Assembly: GCA_025642075.2 (NCBI GenBank)
Contig: JAODUO010000120.1
Coordinates: forward strand, 90,001-154,000
Source: Ridgeia piscesae
Taxonomy: Eukaryota; Annelida; Polychaeta; Sabellida; Siboglinidae
Direction: 5' to 3'
Length of the DNA: 64,000 bases
The notes beneath the pieces are model-generated. The model did no database searches. It was given only the letters and a program-made list of their open reading frames with translations, and had not been told where the DNA came from. Positions 45,997-57,947 of this stretch are shown in pieces (position 1 is the stretch's first letter; every line of letters starts with the position of its first letter). The translations under genes and the position numbers were made by a program.

Positions 45997-46320
45997 TGAC
46001 CTTGAGTTGACCTAGATTTTATTTCTGACCTAGATTTGGCCCACAGTATGGTATTAATTCCTATTAATAGTATAATTTTAGATGAAATTGTTTAGGAAAT
46101 GAGCCTTGTTGACATTTAAATATCAAAACTGTCAATATAGCAACTTTATGGACACTAAACGATTATTAGAACTTGACCTAATTAGTTGACCTATATTTCA
46201 CATCTGACCTACATATTGGAATTTAATGCATAATTCATTCATAAATTCACCATGAATCTTGATAAATCCTTTGACAAGTGATTTATTTTGTGACCTTCAC
46301 GTGACCTTCACAGTTGACCT
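45997..46320 (-). promoter_or_regulatory. Nine TGACCT hexamers in one orientation within 324 bp
   Basis: TGACCT occurs at 45,997, 46,008, 46,026, 46,174, 46,187, 46,205, 46,291, 46,302 and 46,315. It is the complement of AGGTCA, the nuclear-receptor half-site. Spacings repeat in three trios (11/18, 13/18 and 11/13 bases), suggesting a triplicated module. Whether it binds receptors or is a decayed repeat is unknown. Confidence 0.4.
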
Positions 46321-47567
46321 ACATTCCCATGTTTTTTCTATATTTGGCCCACTGCATTTGCATTAACTTTTTATTGATGAGTACATTTCACTGCACATAA
46401 CTTCCAGTTGTGCAACAGGTGTAGACTATGCATCAATAGCCAAGCCATCGATTTCTGCTGATGTCACAGTTCTGCCAGTTATTGAAGAACGGAAACATTG
46501 TAGTAGCAGCATGTACAATTCCCAAGATCATACTGCAATGTTCTTCAAGTGTATACACTGCACATAAATTAGAGTTGAGCAACGAATATGAAGCAACTGC
46601 GATGCCAGACACTTCTCTCAAGATCAAAGAGTGTTGTCAATCCTTGAGAAGTTGACCCATGCGAGCATTGCCATCATTGACATTCACACAGGTTTCACTA
46701 TAGGTAATGTGCATAAGTCCATGCGATATGCATTGAAGTTCACAATTTCTCTGTGATAGTCCATGGGGAATTCTCAAACTTGCTGATGAGTCGACCAATG
46801 TCAGGAGCAATGCCTACAATTCAATACATTACAATCAATACTGCATACAACACTACAGAATATTAAATGACAAATTACAGCACTTAACTCTATGAAAAAA
46901 CTCAATTGAACAAGAAATGGGTTTTTAACTAACAAAGGTAATATTAAACTTAATTATATATAACTTAACTTTGATATCGTAACTTATCCGTATTCTTCAC
47001 GACCACACTTCCTGAGTGTCTACATGAAATTCAAATAACGAAAATATTTCACATAAAATACTACACAAAATGGTAAATATTATTAATAACATCAACAAAA
47101 TAGATAGTCCACATAACTGTAAACTAAATGGTAAAATAAATAAAAAATTATTACAGCTATTGGGTGGTGTATATTATAGTGGAAATATTTATTAACGGTC
47201 TGTACTTTCTATCACAAAATAATAATACTGACACACTAACAATATACATGTATTAAGTTCTGTTTACATAATTTACTAACAATCAACTGTTTAAGATGCG
47301 GATTGATCAGATTAATAATGTTTTCCTGTAGTGATTAAAATGGAAGTAGATCGCAGACGCAGTCACAAGTAATCGTGATGACCTGCGCTGATGCCGTAAA
47401 TTTAACTGTTGAAATTTCGTTTGTTTTCCTTAAAACATTGGCGCCATGAACATTGCGTGGCATTAGCAATGGCCAACATACGCGCGATCGATATTGTAAT
47501 CTGTGCCATCCTCATGTTATGACTATCAGTTAAATATTAGAAAGTTATTATTAAATATGTGTCAGTA

Positions 47568-48150
47568 CCTCATAGAAATCCGTCCGTAATAATTATTCTA
47601 ACTCTCTTTCATACGTGTTAAATGCTGTGGTAACAAAGTAACATATGCCAGATTAGAAAGTAAGATTGTTGTAATTAAGTACCACGAATATTTTTACCTG
47701 TTCTGAATATTCTGAAAGCGACGCGCCTCCTTCCTCCGTAGGCATTAATACAACTTGACAGGTTACATGAAATAAAAGCCGTGCTATTAACGGGAAATTA
47801 TCACAAGATTGCATCCGTCCCAATTAATGCTTTTAATTTATAATACGTCGTCTTGAAATGAGCCTGTTCGTTATCAGTGTTGGCTTCTGTAATTTTCCGT
47901 TTGACTCAGCCTCAGATCGACTAATTGCTATCACCCAAGGATTATATTTCCCTTTATATTTGGGTAAATGCATGGCTGCCCTTACTGCTTAATCCGTGAA
48001 CAGAACAGGGATTTAAGTGGCAGTAGATATTTTATTTATTATATGTACACGCATTCATGACTGACTTGTTCTGAAAACCGGAAGTAGCAAGCAGGCTCTG
48101 TATGACCTGCCATCTGCCGGATAACTGCATGTACTATAAGTCTCCCATTC
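47568..48150 (+). repeat. Dispersed ~580-bp repeat, copy 1
   Basis: Aligns in the same orientation to 55,741-56,320, with shared blocks such as TAATTAAGTACCACGAAT, ACAACTTGACAGGTTACATG, GATCGACTAATTGCTATCAC and ACTATAAGTCTCCCATTC. No coding frame spans it; it is probably part of an unidentified transposon. Confidence 0.8.
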
Positions 48151-48711
48151 CGAGGACAGTATTTGATATTTAGTAAAATCGAAACCTATCGGTTTAATGC
48201 TGCCTATCCTCCTTAGCCTGCTAGCTTATTCATCCATCCATTGACGACTTACGTTTTTTCGATTACGAGTTTGCTTCATCCTTCGGTTTTGTCGCGCCAC
48301 TGAGCTTGATCTTCGAGAATATTAGCGCAAAAGAAATCGTTATTATTATTATAAAAATTATATATATAGTTTCTTGCATAGTATAAAAACCGTGTAACAA
48401 ACAACAGGAACATAAAGTTTTCTCACTTTCTAATAATCGATTTGGCGTTTCATCCTAAATATTTTCGCGCCCATGATGTGAACACGGCATTCATTGGTCG
48501 TTCTGATGTTCACTAGGTCACCTAACTTGATGCAAGCGCAAGTGCGAGCGTTTTTGCGGCGACCCCAGTCACAAAAAACAGTCAGAAAACGGCCTGAAAG
48601 AACCTGTAAGTGATCCCGCCGAAACGCGACAGATCAAAGGTTATCCGAAGATATTTCTTGCATCTGACGAAATGCATACCTCGTTCGGCTTACAAGTTGA
48701 TGTATTTTTGT

Positions 48712-49388
48712 CTGATGACCAACAACACCAATGGCTTCAGCACTGACATCAGGGTCTACGGCGAGAAACTAGATTGCGTCAACAGGTTCAAATATCTGGG
48801 AGCAATCATCGCAGATGAAGGATCTAAACCTGAAATTCTCGCCAGGATCGCCCAGGCCACAGCAGCACTCGCCAAACTCAAGACCATCAGGAATGACAGG
48901 AATATAGGATCAGCTCAAAGATCAGACTGATGCGCTCCCTAGTCATGTCTATATTTCTGTACGCCTGTGAGTCTTGGACACTAATAGCAGACACGGAGAG
49001 AAGGACACAGGCCATGGAGATGAGATGCCTTAGAAAGCTCCTCGGCATCACCTACGGAGACCACATCTCCAACGAAGAGGTGCAAAACAGAACTCGGCAA
49101 ACGATTGGGCCCCACGAAGACCTCTTGACCACAGTAAAACGACGCAAACTGAAATGCTACGGGCACATAACAGGATCTTCAGGGATTGCCAAGACAATCC
49201 TGCAGGGCACAGTGCAAGGAGGGAGAAGACGAGGCAGACAGAAAAAGAGATGGGAGGACAACATCCCGGAATGGATGGGCATGACACTACGCGCCGCCAT
49301 GAGGAAGGCTGAGAGGCGAGAGGAATGGAGGGAGCTGGTTGCCAGGTCATCTGTGACGCCCCAATGGTCCAATAAGACTACGGGATAG
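48712..49388 (+). mobile_element. LINE fragment, 5' truncated (RT C-terminal part)
   Basis: The plus strand carries GEKLDCVNRFKYLGAIIADE, then after one register change near 48,905 MRSLVMSIFLYACESWTL, MRCLRKLLGITYGDHISNEE, LLTTVKRRKLKCYGHITGSS and GGRRRGRQKKRWEDNIPEW. This is the end of an RTE/jockey-like ORF2 protein after the palm domain. The catalytic core is absent. The coding part ends at TAG 49,386-49,388 with a short GTGAAGGTGATA-type tail. Confidence 0.8.
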
Positions 49389-49951
49389 GTGAAGGTGATA
49401 TAGTAGGCCTACTGTTAATATCATCTAGCAAAACAGATACGGAGAATTAACGCGGTGAATTACTAATTGGTCCCGTTTAATTAGGCGCTTAAATAAATCA
49501 TCATATGATGTTGGTCATTATTAGATCCAAAGTTATTGCAATTTAAATACGTGGAAATGGCGCAACATTTTTGTATCTCTTCATCATCATCAGCATCATC
49601 ATGCTGTCGGTCGCGATGCGACACAGACTGTTTCCATCACTTTTTCTCTCTGCTGTGAGAGTGATGTCCATGGGTCGGCCTTCTTTATGTCTCTCAGGTT
49701 CAGGTTTCTCTTGATGATATCCTTGAACCGGAGACGAGGGAGCCCTCTCCTTCTGTGACCAGAAGACAGTTGAGAGTAGAGAACCTACTTTGGTAGGCTG
49801 TCTGGTGCCATCCCCATGAGGTGGCCAGTCCACCGGAGATTCTTTCTGATCAGAAGACCTTCCATAGATGGCAGCCCTGTCCGTTGGAGTATTTCATTGT
49901 TTGTCACTTTGTCCATCCAGGTTATCCTCATGATCGAACGCAGATGTCGCA

Positions 49952-50950
49952 TCATGAAGGCATGCAGCTTTTCACCTGTCGTCTGTACACTGTCCAGGCC
50001 TCGGCTCCATATAGGAGGGTGGACAGCACGATTGCACGGTATATCTTGCCTTTAAACCGCATGGACACATGGTGGTTGTTCCAGAGTCTCTGGCGTAGTC
50101 GGCCGAAAGATGCACTAGCCTTGGCCATCCTCCTCTGTATTTCATCGTCAATGCATCCATTACTTGATATAGTGCTTCCGAGGTAGGTGAATTCCAGAAC
50201 AGAGTTCAGCTTGTTTCCATCAACCATGATATCCTCCTCTCGGGTTCTTGTAGAGTTGGGTTGGTACAGCACCTCGGTTTTCTTGATGTTAATCTTCAGG
50301 CCGAACTTCTTTGACGCATCGGAGAAAGCATCCACTATTTTCTACATCTCTTCCGCAGAGTGTGCAACCAGTGCACAGTCATCTGCGAATAGCAGCTCTT
50401 TCATCAGTATCCGAATAGTCTTGGTCTTCGCTCTGAAGTGTGCGGCGTTGAATAGGCCAGCGCTCTGTCTGGACTGTATGTAGCGCCATCGCCCATGTCT
50501 CGGAAAGCCTCGACGAGCATTACTGATAGGAAGATGGAGAAGAGCATGGGGGCCAGCAAACAACCTTGCTTGACCCCATTTGTGACACTGAACGAGACTT
50601 CCCCTCCAACACTAACATTCGCCATCATTCCGGTATGTAGTTTCTCCATCATAGTTGTGAACTTCTCTGGGCAGCCATACTTCCTCAGTAGCTGCCATAG
50701 CCCGGTCCTCGCAACTGTATCGAACGACTTACTGAAGTCGACAAATACCATGTACAATGGTCGGTCCTGCTCAATGCACTTTTCTTGTAGCTGTCGGAGA
50801 CAAAATATCATATCCACGGTGTTCCGGTTACCTGTGAAGTCACATTGTGTCTCCGGAACTACCTCTGGTGTTATGTGGGTAGATAGTCTGTTGAGGAGGA
50901 TCCTGGCGAAGATCTTGCCTGCTATGGAAAGAAAAGAGATTTCTCTCTAG
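49952..50950 (-). pseudogene. LINE reverse transcriptase core, frame-broken
   Basis: Fragments in order on the minus strand: 50,404-50,817 with the first catalytic block and GVKQGCLLAPMLF, 50,342-50,420 with LLFADDCALVAHSAEEM holding the catalytic aspartates, and 49,952-50,335 with the thumb. A register change near 50,480 and a stop near 50,340 separate them. Confidence 0.8.
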
Positions 50951-51377
50951 TTCCCACAGTCTGTTCGATCACCTTTCTTATAGATGGTTACAATGCTGGC
51001 ATCCTTCTATGCTTGTGGTACAGAACCCACCTCCCCGGCATTGGTCTGCTGAACAGATTGTCTCCTCCGTGCTTCCATACTTCTGCAGGAATTCCTTCTC
51101 CCCCAGGTGCTTTGCCATCTTTCAGGCCGGCGATTGCCCTGGCCATCTCACGCATGGTTGGAATCTCATCGAGGCTTGTCTTAGTAATGCGCTGCGGGAT
51201 GTTGTCCAGAGCTTCGTGATGTATGTTACCAGGGACGTTGAGTAGCTTCTGGAAGTATTCACTCCATTGTCAAAGAAGGTCGCCATTCCATCTGTTGATT
51301 TCAGGTGAACAGGTCCTTTCTTCTTAGGTCCCCACACATCCTTCAGTCCATTGACGAAGCCCTTCGTGTCATTTCTG

Positions 51378-52181
51378 TCAGCAGCTCTCTGCAGCTCTGC
51401 TGCCTTCCTTTCCCACCAGTCTGACTTTCGTGCACGAGTTGCGTTTTTTTAGCAGTCTGCAGGCATCTTTGTATGCTGCAGTGGTGGATCTAGTGCTCCT
51501 GGTTTGCAACACTCTCTGGTGGGCTTGGTCTCTTCTGCTCATAAGAGTCTGTAGCTCCTGGTCGTTTGGGTCGAACCAATCCTGGTGTTTTCTGTCTGGC
51601 CTGCCAAGATATGTCTTGGCTGTGTTGTATACGACGTGCTGCAGAGCTGCCCATTCCTCGTCTTGTGTTGAGTTTTCCTTCTCCTCGCATTGGGCGGGAG
51701 TACTCTCCATTTCCTGCTCGAAACTCTCCCTATGGCTAATGGTACTTAGTTTTGCATTGTTGAGCTTGGTAAGCTTACTTGTCCCTTGCCTGTTGTGCTT
51801 TTGTCGTATCCTGAAAGCAACTTTTGACCTCAACATCTGATGATCGGTCCAGCAGTTAGCTCCACGCATGGCTCGGGTACTGTGGATATCCATCTTATCC
51901 CGACACCTCGTTATGATGAAGTCGATCATATGCCAGTGTCTGGAACGAGGATGCATCCAGGTGGTCTTGCGTTCATCCTTCTGTTTGAACATGGTGTTCG
52001 TCACTATCAGTTCGAACTCAGAGCACAGAGCCAGTAGAAGCTCGCCATTGGAGTTGCCTTTCTCAATACCATGTTTGCCCACGACCAAGGGCCACTTGTC
52101 ATTTTCTCTTCCTATCCTCGCATTGAAGTCTCCTATCATCGGTAGGTTATCTGTACTAAGACATTCTCTTTCTGGCAGCAC
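51378..52181 (-). pseudogene. LINE endonuclease C-terminal half and linker
   Basis: The frame has LPMIGDFNARIGREN, TTWMHPRSRHWHMIDFIIT and WTDHQMLRSKVAF, the later endonuclease motifs, and then a charged linker leading to the RT. The first ~17 residues of the open frame belong to the inserted LINE, since the true sequence begins at the target duplication (52,156). Confidence 0.8.
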
Positions 52182-53306
52182 TACTGTCTACAGTGTCCGG
52201 GCATCTTAGTACAGGAGTTTTCATACGCAATAGATCCGATGGAAAACTATTCAAATTGGCTAGACTAAAGGCAAGCACAAAAACTCGAGAACTCTGCATT
52301 CGTGAGCTACTATTTGCAGATGCTGCTGCTATCGTTGTCCATACACTAGAAGACATCAGAGAGATATGCAAGCAGTTTGAACAAGCTGCAACCATGTTTG
52401 GACTTACAATCAACACAAAAAAACTGTGACGCTCTACCAACCACCACCCGGCCAAACCTCAATCGATCCACATGTTGAAATCTATGGCACGCCACTAAAA
52501 GCAGTTAAGAACTTCACATACCTGGGCAGCACTGTTACATCTGACAACACCATTGATGTGGAAATTAACAACCGTATTCAAGCTGCCTCTGGAGCCTTTG
52601 GAGGACTGTGGAAGCGTGTATGGTCACAACATGGTATTTCAGTCTCCACAAAATGCAACGTGTACAAAGCAATTGTGCTTCCAACACTACTGTACTCAGC
52701 AGAGACATACACTTTCTATCGTCGCCATTTTAGAAAACTCCAAAGTGCATCTCCGACATCTACGACAAATTCTGGAGATCTCATGGAAAGATCACATTCC
52801 AAATGTTGAAGTCTTGAGACGGGCTAATATGTCCAGCATAGAAGCCACTCTAACGGCTTCCCAACTCCGTTGGACTGGACATATCATCCGTATGAATGAC
52901 AGCAGATTACCAAAGGCTGTATTCTATGGAGAATTAACCGAAGGGAAACGTCTTCGTGGTGGACAACGGCTGCGATACAAAGATGTAGTCAAACGACACC
53001 TAAAGGCTACACACATCACCGTAGACCACTGGGAGACACTTGCAAAAGATCGACAACAGTGGAGGCAGGCCATACACACAGGAAAAAGCCACATTGAAGA
53101 AAAGATACAACAAAAGTACCAACACGATCACAATCTCCGCCATGGCCTTCCTGATCCTTCTGCCCCTGTCATTTTCTGTGTCAACTGCGGGAGAGGGTTT
53201 AAATCACAAATTGGACTATTCTCTCACCAACGAGCAAAGCACGTAACGGACGAACCCCTACACTGATGTCATCATCGGACACGATGGACAGCAAAGAGAG
53301 AGAGAG
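52157..53306 (+). mobile_element. 5'-truncated LINE nested in another LINE
   Basis: The insertion begins inside the RT (LFLAALLSTVSGHLSTGVF) and runs to the 3' end GATGGACAGCAAAGAGAGAG. It is flanked by AGGTTATCTGTAC (52,144-52,156) and AGGTTATATGTAC (53,307-53,319), 12 of 13 bases matching, a typical LINE target duplication. Removing it rejoins the endonuclease of the minus-strand LINE. It is the same family as the twin-primed copy at 5,252-7,456. Confidence 0.9.
52163..53266 (+). pseudogene. RT C-terminal part with C2H2 finger
   Basis: Frames 52,193-52,429, 52,426-52,809 and 52,740-53,266 together cover the RT from just before the catalytic box to the protein end, with register changes near 52,425 and 52,740. 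The catalytic box reads LLFADAAAIV where the related copy has LLYADDAAIV, so the second catalytic aspartate is lost. The C-terminus has FCVNCGRGFKSQIGLFSHQR then AKH, a C-x2-C-x12-H-x4-H finger, a feature of this LINE family that probably helps bind nucleic acid. Not functional as a polymerase. Confidence 0.85.
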
Positions 53307-53739
53307 AGGTTATATGTACGAGGGATGCCACTGAGCACACTTGCCAGCCGGTTGAAGAAGGCCTCCTTGTTTTCATATGGGTTTGTCATTGTTGGAGCGT
53401 ACATGCTGATAATTGTGCAAAGTTGTTCTTGCGCAGAGGTAGTCTCATCGTCATGATTCTGTCACTTACTGACCGTGGCATTTCTGTCAAGCTTTGTGAC
53501 GAAGTCCTTTTTGATAGCAAAGAGTATTCTAATTCGTTGAGACTACCAGACTCTGAGAACCTTGTTTCACATAGGGCGGCGATGTCGATGTTGTATTTGG
53601 CAAGTTCCATTGCTACGAGTGCCGTACATCTTTCTGGTCGGTTAGCTCCTTCTCAGTCGAGGAGAGTCCTGACGTTCCATTGTGCAATTGCCAGTAGTTG
53701 TCTTCTTATTCTCTTATCTTATGTGTATCTCTTATAATT

Positions 53740-55028
53740 GTAAAATGAGCTCATTTGTGTGTTTTCTGTTGATAAATATTTGAATAAAAGTGACTTTAAA
53801 ATGGCATAATTTTATTATTTATATAACTATTAGCATACAGTTTGCAGTATTTTGAAATACATTGAATAGAGTAATAATATTTCAATATTGATGTTTTTTC
53901 ATGCTAATTAATTCAGTTAATTAGCTAATATTAGTTAAGTAGTACACCAAGTTAACAGAATATATTTATACATATTATGCAGTGTGCATAACCACATTGA
54001 TTATGAGAATAAATATATATTAACTAGTCATGTAATAATGAATTAGTTAATAGGCGATAATTAGCAGGCAACCTCGACAGACAGAAGCTTTTTTGTAAAA
54101 TGCCACAATGTCCATGAATATGTTTATAATATTATACAAACATGACATTTGTAAAACCACTTTACTTATGGTAAGATATATACATTAAACAGTTATATAG
54201 TATTAATAATAAACTAATTTATAAATCAGTATTATAATTAGTAGCCGTGATTCGTATAGACGTACTCATAAATAAAAGGCTCTAATGTCTATAATTATTA
54301 AGACATTCTCACATTAATTACATTAGTAAATATACATTAGCCAGTAATTTCATATTAACACTAACATAATTAATAAGTTAATATTGGCTAATGCTAACTC
54401 GACTACTGGTTATGTTTAAAAGCTTGCAGTAAATAATTATGAAGTAAATATACTTGATGCAATGTCTGGAACCACATTAAACATTATGATCAACCATCAA
54501 TAAATACATGTCATTACAGCATAAATAATAACTTTATTAATAATTATTAACTAAATAGCAAACTCAACAGATCAATGCATGACAATGAAGCACAGTTGTC
54601 ATATTTTACTTGTTTATGCTTGACCGTGTGGTTACAGGTTGGACACATGCTGCAGGCTCAGTAGAGGCCAGTAATACATTGTTACCATTTCATGTTCTCC
54701 ATTTCAACATGCATTTGATGAAGTAATGTTTATAAATTGTTCACAGTGTTTCGTCACCGACTCCAGCGTCTCTTGTGCCAAATTCAAAACTGATTTATGC
54801 ACTACCATCCACAGGTGATAAAGCGCAAGATGAAAAACTGACCACATTACCCCCGCCTCTCAATACTGTCTTTTTTGCAATATTCATAATAATCTGCATG
54901 ATTTGTGCAGGAAACTTCATAATCTATTTCGTACAGAGAACGTATAATTCCAGTGTTTGTAATTAAGTTGTAATGTGATGTCTCTATTCTTCAACATGAT
55001 GTCCATGAGTAAAGTAAATGAGGACATT
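53740..55028. other. AT-rich stretch, no gene seen
   Basis: Very AT-rich with TTAATTA-type words. The 63-codon frame at 54,775-54,966 has a hydrophobic C-terminal run but no recognisable family. Confidence 0.5.
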
Positions 55029-55175
55029 GTATCAACGTGTAACAGAGTTTGTACTTTTGTGAATTATAGTGTCTAAATAAAGTGTTTTATTATTATTAGA
55101 GCAACCACACTTTAAAAAGAAAGCTGTTATCTATATGCTGCTCTCGAAGGATCAGTAGTTTGAATCCTACCTGTA
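55029..55175 (+). repeat. Short interspersed repeat, copy 2, with ATTG tail
   Basis: Partner of 38,046-38,180. After the T-arm-like GTAGTTTGAATCCTACC it ends in ATTGATTGATTG (about 55,177-55,190), which would suit a SINE tail. Confidence 0.5.
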
Positions 55176-55638
55176 AAATTGATTGATTGATAGAGCCACC
55201 ATAACAGATTAACTTGACCAGAAAACCTTGTCTCAACATAATTCGTTGTTCACGCAAACACGATTCGTTTCAGTTATTGTAGCATATGCATGACGTAATG
55301 AAACACCTAAATATGAACATTGCTTTGCGTTTGCAGCATTGTGTGAATATATATTACCGTTCCATGGATTGATGGGACAATCAACTGTGAATATTGCAAT
55401 GTGCCTATGTCACGTCAGCTGAATACTATTTACGAAGTGTTGATCCTAGTGTACTGGGAGCAATAAACTATAAATATAGATACAATTACAATTAATGTTA
55501 GAGTGTTTCAATAAAACATTTATTAAAAGAAAATACAGCTAGACAATTGTTGACAGTTCTGGTTTCCAACTGATGAAAATGTACAAATTGCCTTGCATAT
55601 TACCTTATATTATTTTATATAGGTATACATGTATATGC

Positions 55639-55640
<2 letters not shown>

Positions 55641-55671
<31 letters not shown>
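55641..55671. repeat. (AAT)n microsatellite
   Basis: About ten AAT units. Confidence 0.95.
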
Positions 55672-55674
<3 letters not shown>

Positions 55675-55740
55675 TATAACATAATAATATATAACACATT
55701 TTGTCCTGGCGTGGGGAATATGCCAGGTACAAAACATGAC

Positions 55741-56320
55741 CTCATAAAAATCCGTCTATAATGAAGTCTTATTCTAAATCTCTTACGTACATGTTAAATG
55801 TTGTGGAAAATAATTAAATTACGCCAAGCTAGAACATAAGAATTATGTAATTAAGTACCACGAATTTTTACCTGCTCTGAATATTCTGGATGCGACGCGC
55901 CCCCTCCCTCCGCAGGCACAAATACAACTTGACAGGTTACATGAAATATAAGCCGTACTATTGACGGGACATTCTCACAAGATTACATGTTTTCAATTTA
56001 TAATCCATCGTTTTGAAACGAGCCTTACACCACCATGTAAGGCCTGTTATTAGTGTCGGCTTCTGTCATATTGCGTCTGCCTCAGATCGACTAATTGCTA
56101 TCACCCAAGCATTATATTTCCCTTTATATTTGGGGAAATACTGCTAAATCCGTGAACAGAACAGGCATTTATAATCCGTTCTGAGTGGCAGTTGATGTCT
56201 TATTGTTGTAAAAGCAGGCATGACTGACTTGTTCTGAAAAAACCCGGAAGTAGCTCAGGACTAGGCCCGGTAACATCTGCCATCTGGCGGATAACTACAT
56301 GAACTATAAGTCTCCCATTC
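55741..56320 (+). repeat. Dispersed ~580-bp repeat, copy 2
   Basis: Partner of 47,568-48,150. It carries a 25-bp insertion near 56,020 (ACACCACCATGTAAGGC) not present in copy 1 and lacks about 20 bp near 56,145. Confidence 0.8.
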
Positions 56321-56529
56321 AAAATGGCGTTCAAATGAATGTCTCTCAGGTGGCGGTTGTCATTAATTTGCGATAACCTCACATACCAAGGCGACAGCAT
56401 CAGCGTTGTATTATTTTCCGTATTGCCTCGAAGCGGCACACCTACAATCTGCTCAATCGGCAACGACCTAACGCAGCTTTTGTCGTGACAGTGTTAATGT
56501 AGTATAGGTACCTGGGGACTTACAATGTC

Positions 56530-56670
56530 AATGGCTGAACTACATCGCCTGGATGCGTACCGCCACCGTCATCTACGCCAAATCATCGGCATCTATATTG
56601 GCCTGATCGTATTTCGAACGAGGCACTGTACCAGCGGAGCCGATGCTATCTCATAAGTGAAACCGTCATA
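56530..56670 (+). pseudogene. LINE C-terminal scrap
   Basis: The plus strand reads RLDAYRHRHLRQIIGI and, one base out of register, YWPDRISNEALYQRS. This is the conserved block following the palm in RTE/jockey-like ORF2 proteins. No other part of the LINE is recognisable nearby. Confidence 0.55.
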
Positions 56671-56915
56671 ACAACTACTTTACCGTTGACATAGAAGTTA
56701 AGGTATACAAGGTTAGACCGTGAACATCTCCGCCAGCGTCGTTGATCGTGTGCGCACTCGGCCGGGAACAATGGCTGAAATTGGGACGATATGGAATATT
56801 ATGGAACCCATGTAATTGACTTTTTAAATTATTTATTTGCATATTTTGCATTTTAGAACAATTTCTACTGACATGTTAGCAATTATTTATCTGTTTTTAT
56901 ATCATGGGAACGATA

Positions 56916-56916
56916 C

Positions 56917-56987
<71 letters not shown>
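56916..56987. repeat. (AT)n microsatellite
   Basis: Pure TA run of about 70 bp. Confidence 0.95.
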
Positions 56988-56990
<3 letters not shown>

Positions 56991-57008
56991 TATATCAATT
57001 GTTCATCA

Positions 57009-57149
57009 ACGTTTGTTTCGCTTGTGCCATTCCACAGATGCCGCTTCTATGTAATGTTCTGCAATTAGTTTCAATATATAAATAAATCATATATATATAT
57101 ATATATACATAGAAGCGGCATCTGTGGAATGGAACAAGCGAAACAACGT
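57009..57149. repeat. Inverted repeat, ~45-bp arms, 52-bp loop
   Basis: The left arm (57,009-57,053, ending GATGCCGCTTCTATGTA) and the right arm (57,106-57,149, starting TACATAGAAGCGGCATC) are complementary with one mismatch and a one-base gap. The loop is AT-rich. Confidence 0.85.
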
Positions 57150-57901
57150 GAATTACATTGCGCCTGCACAAGGAAGTGCTCATAATAAATAAATGTAAAA
57201 CCCTGTAATATCATAATAAGTCCTGTTTTTATTGTGTTTGTGTAATATGGCCGTTGAGTGATGCTGTCCGAGCCTTCATATTTCTTAGCACTGTTTCCCA
57301 TTGTATCATGTTATCGTGGGTACATCGTTTGGGTTGGTCTAAATTATGATACTTTGTTCACTGTCTTATAGCTCGTTGTATGATGACTCTTAACGGTGTT
57401 ATATTAGTTATGTATGTATTTACTCTGGTTGTCTAGAAGAGTGTCTTTATATAGGCTCTTTGATATAAAAATTGTTTACATATGATCATAATGTCCTCGT
57501 TTGTTTTCAGTTTGATGGCGACTCTATCACTACCGAACCACCGACCGGCCACCACCGGGAGTCTAATTCCGGTCCGTCCGGTCGATAGTCCGGCACTATG
57601 ACCACTCGACCACCGCACCTCACACATTTACACATTACTTGGAACTAATCGTGATACCAATCATTTCAGATGGCTGCATGGTGTTATTGGATATGCATCT
57701 TCTGCTTTGCCGAATTCGCAATGTATAAGGCTGATGAAGACATAATCACTCCACATGCCGTTGCCTATACAATATCCGGATGCGCAAGAGACTCTGGTAT
57801 TGTTGGAATGAAGGTTAGACCGCTAGTATTATCAAATATACTCTACATATGATTAATAAGAGGTAGAAGTTGGTAGCTTTAAGCCCGGCCCACACGAGAG
57901 C

Positions 57902-57947
57902 TATCAGCTGAGCTAAGAGGCACGTGTGCCTGTTAGCTCAGCTGATA
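57902..57947. repeat. 46-bp near-perfect palindrome
   Basis: TATCAGCTGAGCTAA (57,902-57,916) pairs with TTAGCTCAGCTGATA (57,933-57,947); the centre AGGCACGTGTGCCT is itself palindromic. Only one position pair is unmatched. Confidence 0.9.

Larger units (their letters stand above)
45832..48709. other. Mostly unassigned; contains a TGACCT cluster and a dispersed repeat
   Basis: The ORFs at 46,433-46,655 on both strands have no recognisable signature. Two structured parts are listed separately (45,997-46,320 and 47,568-48,150). The rest is AT-rich without a supported gene. Confidence 0.45.
49578..53715 (-). mobile_element. RTE-like LINE, minus strand, split by a younger LINE
   Basis: On the minus strand the endonuclease starts near 53,690 with WNVRTLLD, a stop, and ALCETRF. 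It is cut at 53,306/52,156 by a plus-strand LINE and resumes with PMIGDFNARIG and TDHQML (51,378-52,130). The reverse transcriptase follows: DMIFCLRQLQEKCIEQDRPL, DFSKSFDTVARTGLW, GVKQGCLLAPMLF, ELLFADDCALVAHS and EFTYLGSTISSNGC down to about 49,950. The C-terminal segment GLPRLRFKDIIKRNL lies near 49,700, and the 3' end is a TGA/GAT repeat at 49,578-49,604. Several register changes and stops occur. Family-level similarity to the LINE at 5,252-7,456 is clear. Confidence 0.85.

Noticed and set aside
56330..56470. Possible Tc1/mariner transposase scrap (NVSQVAVVIN and PRSGTP words)
   Set aside because: The two words lie in different registers with a stop between and the intervening residues do not match the family; too weak to annotate.
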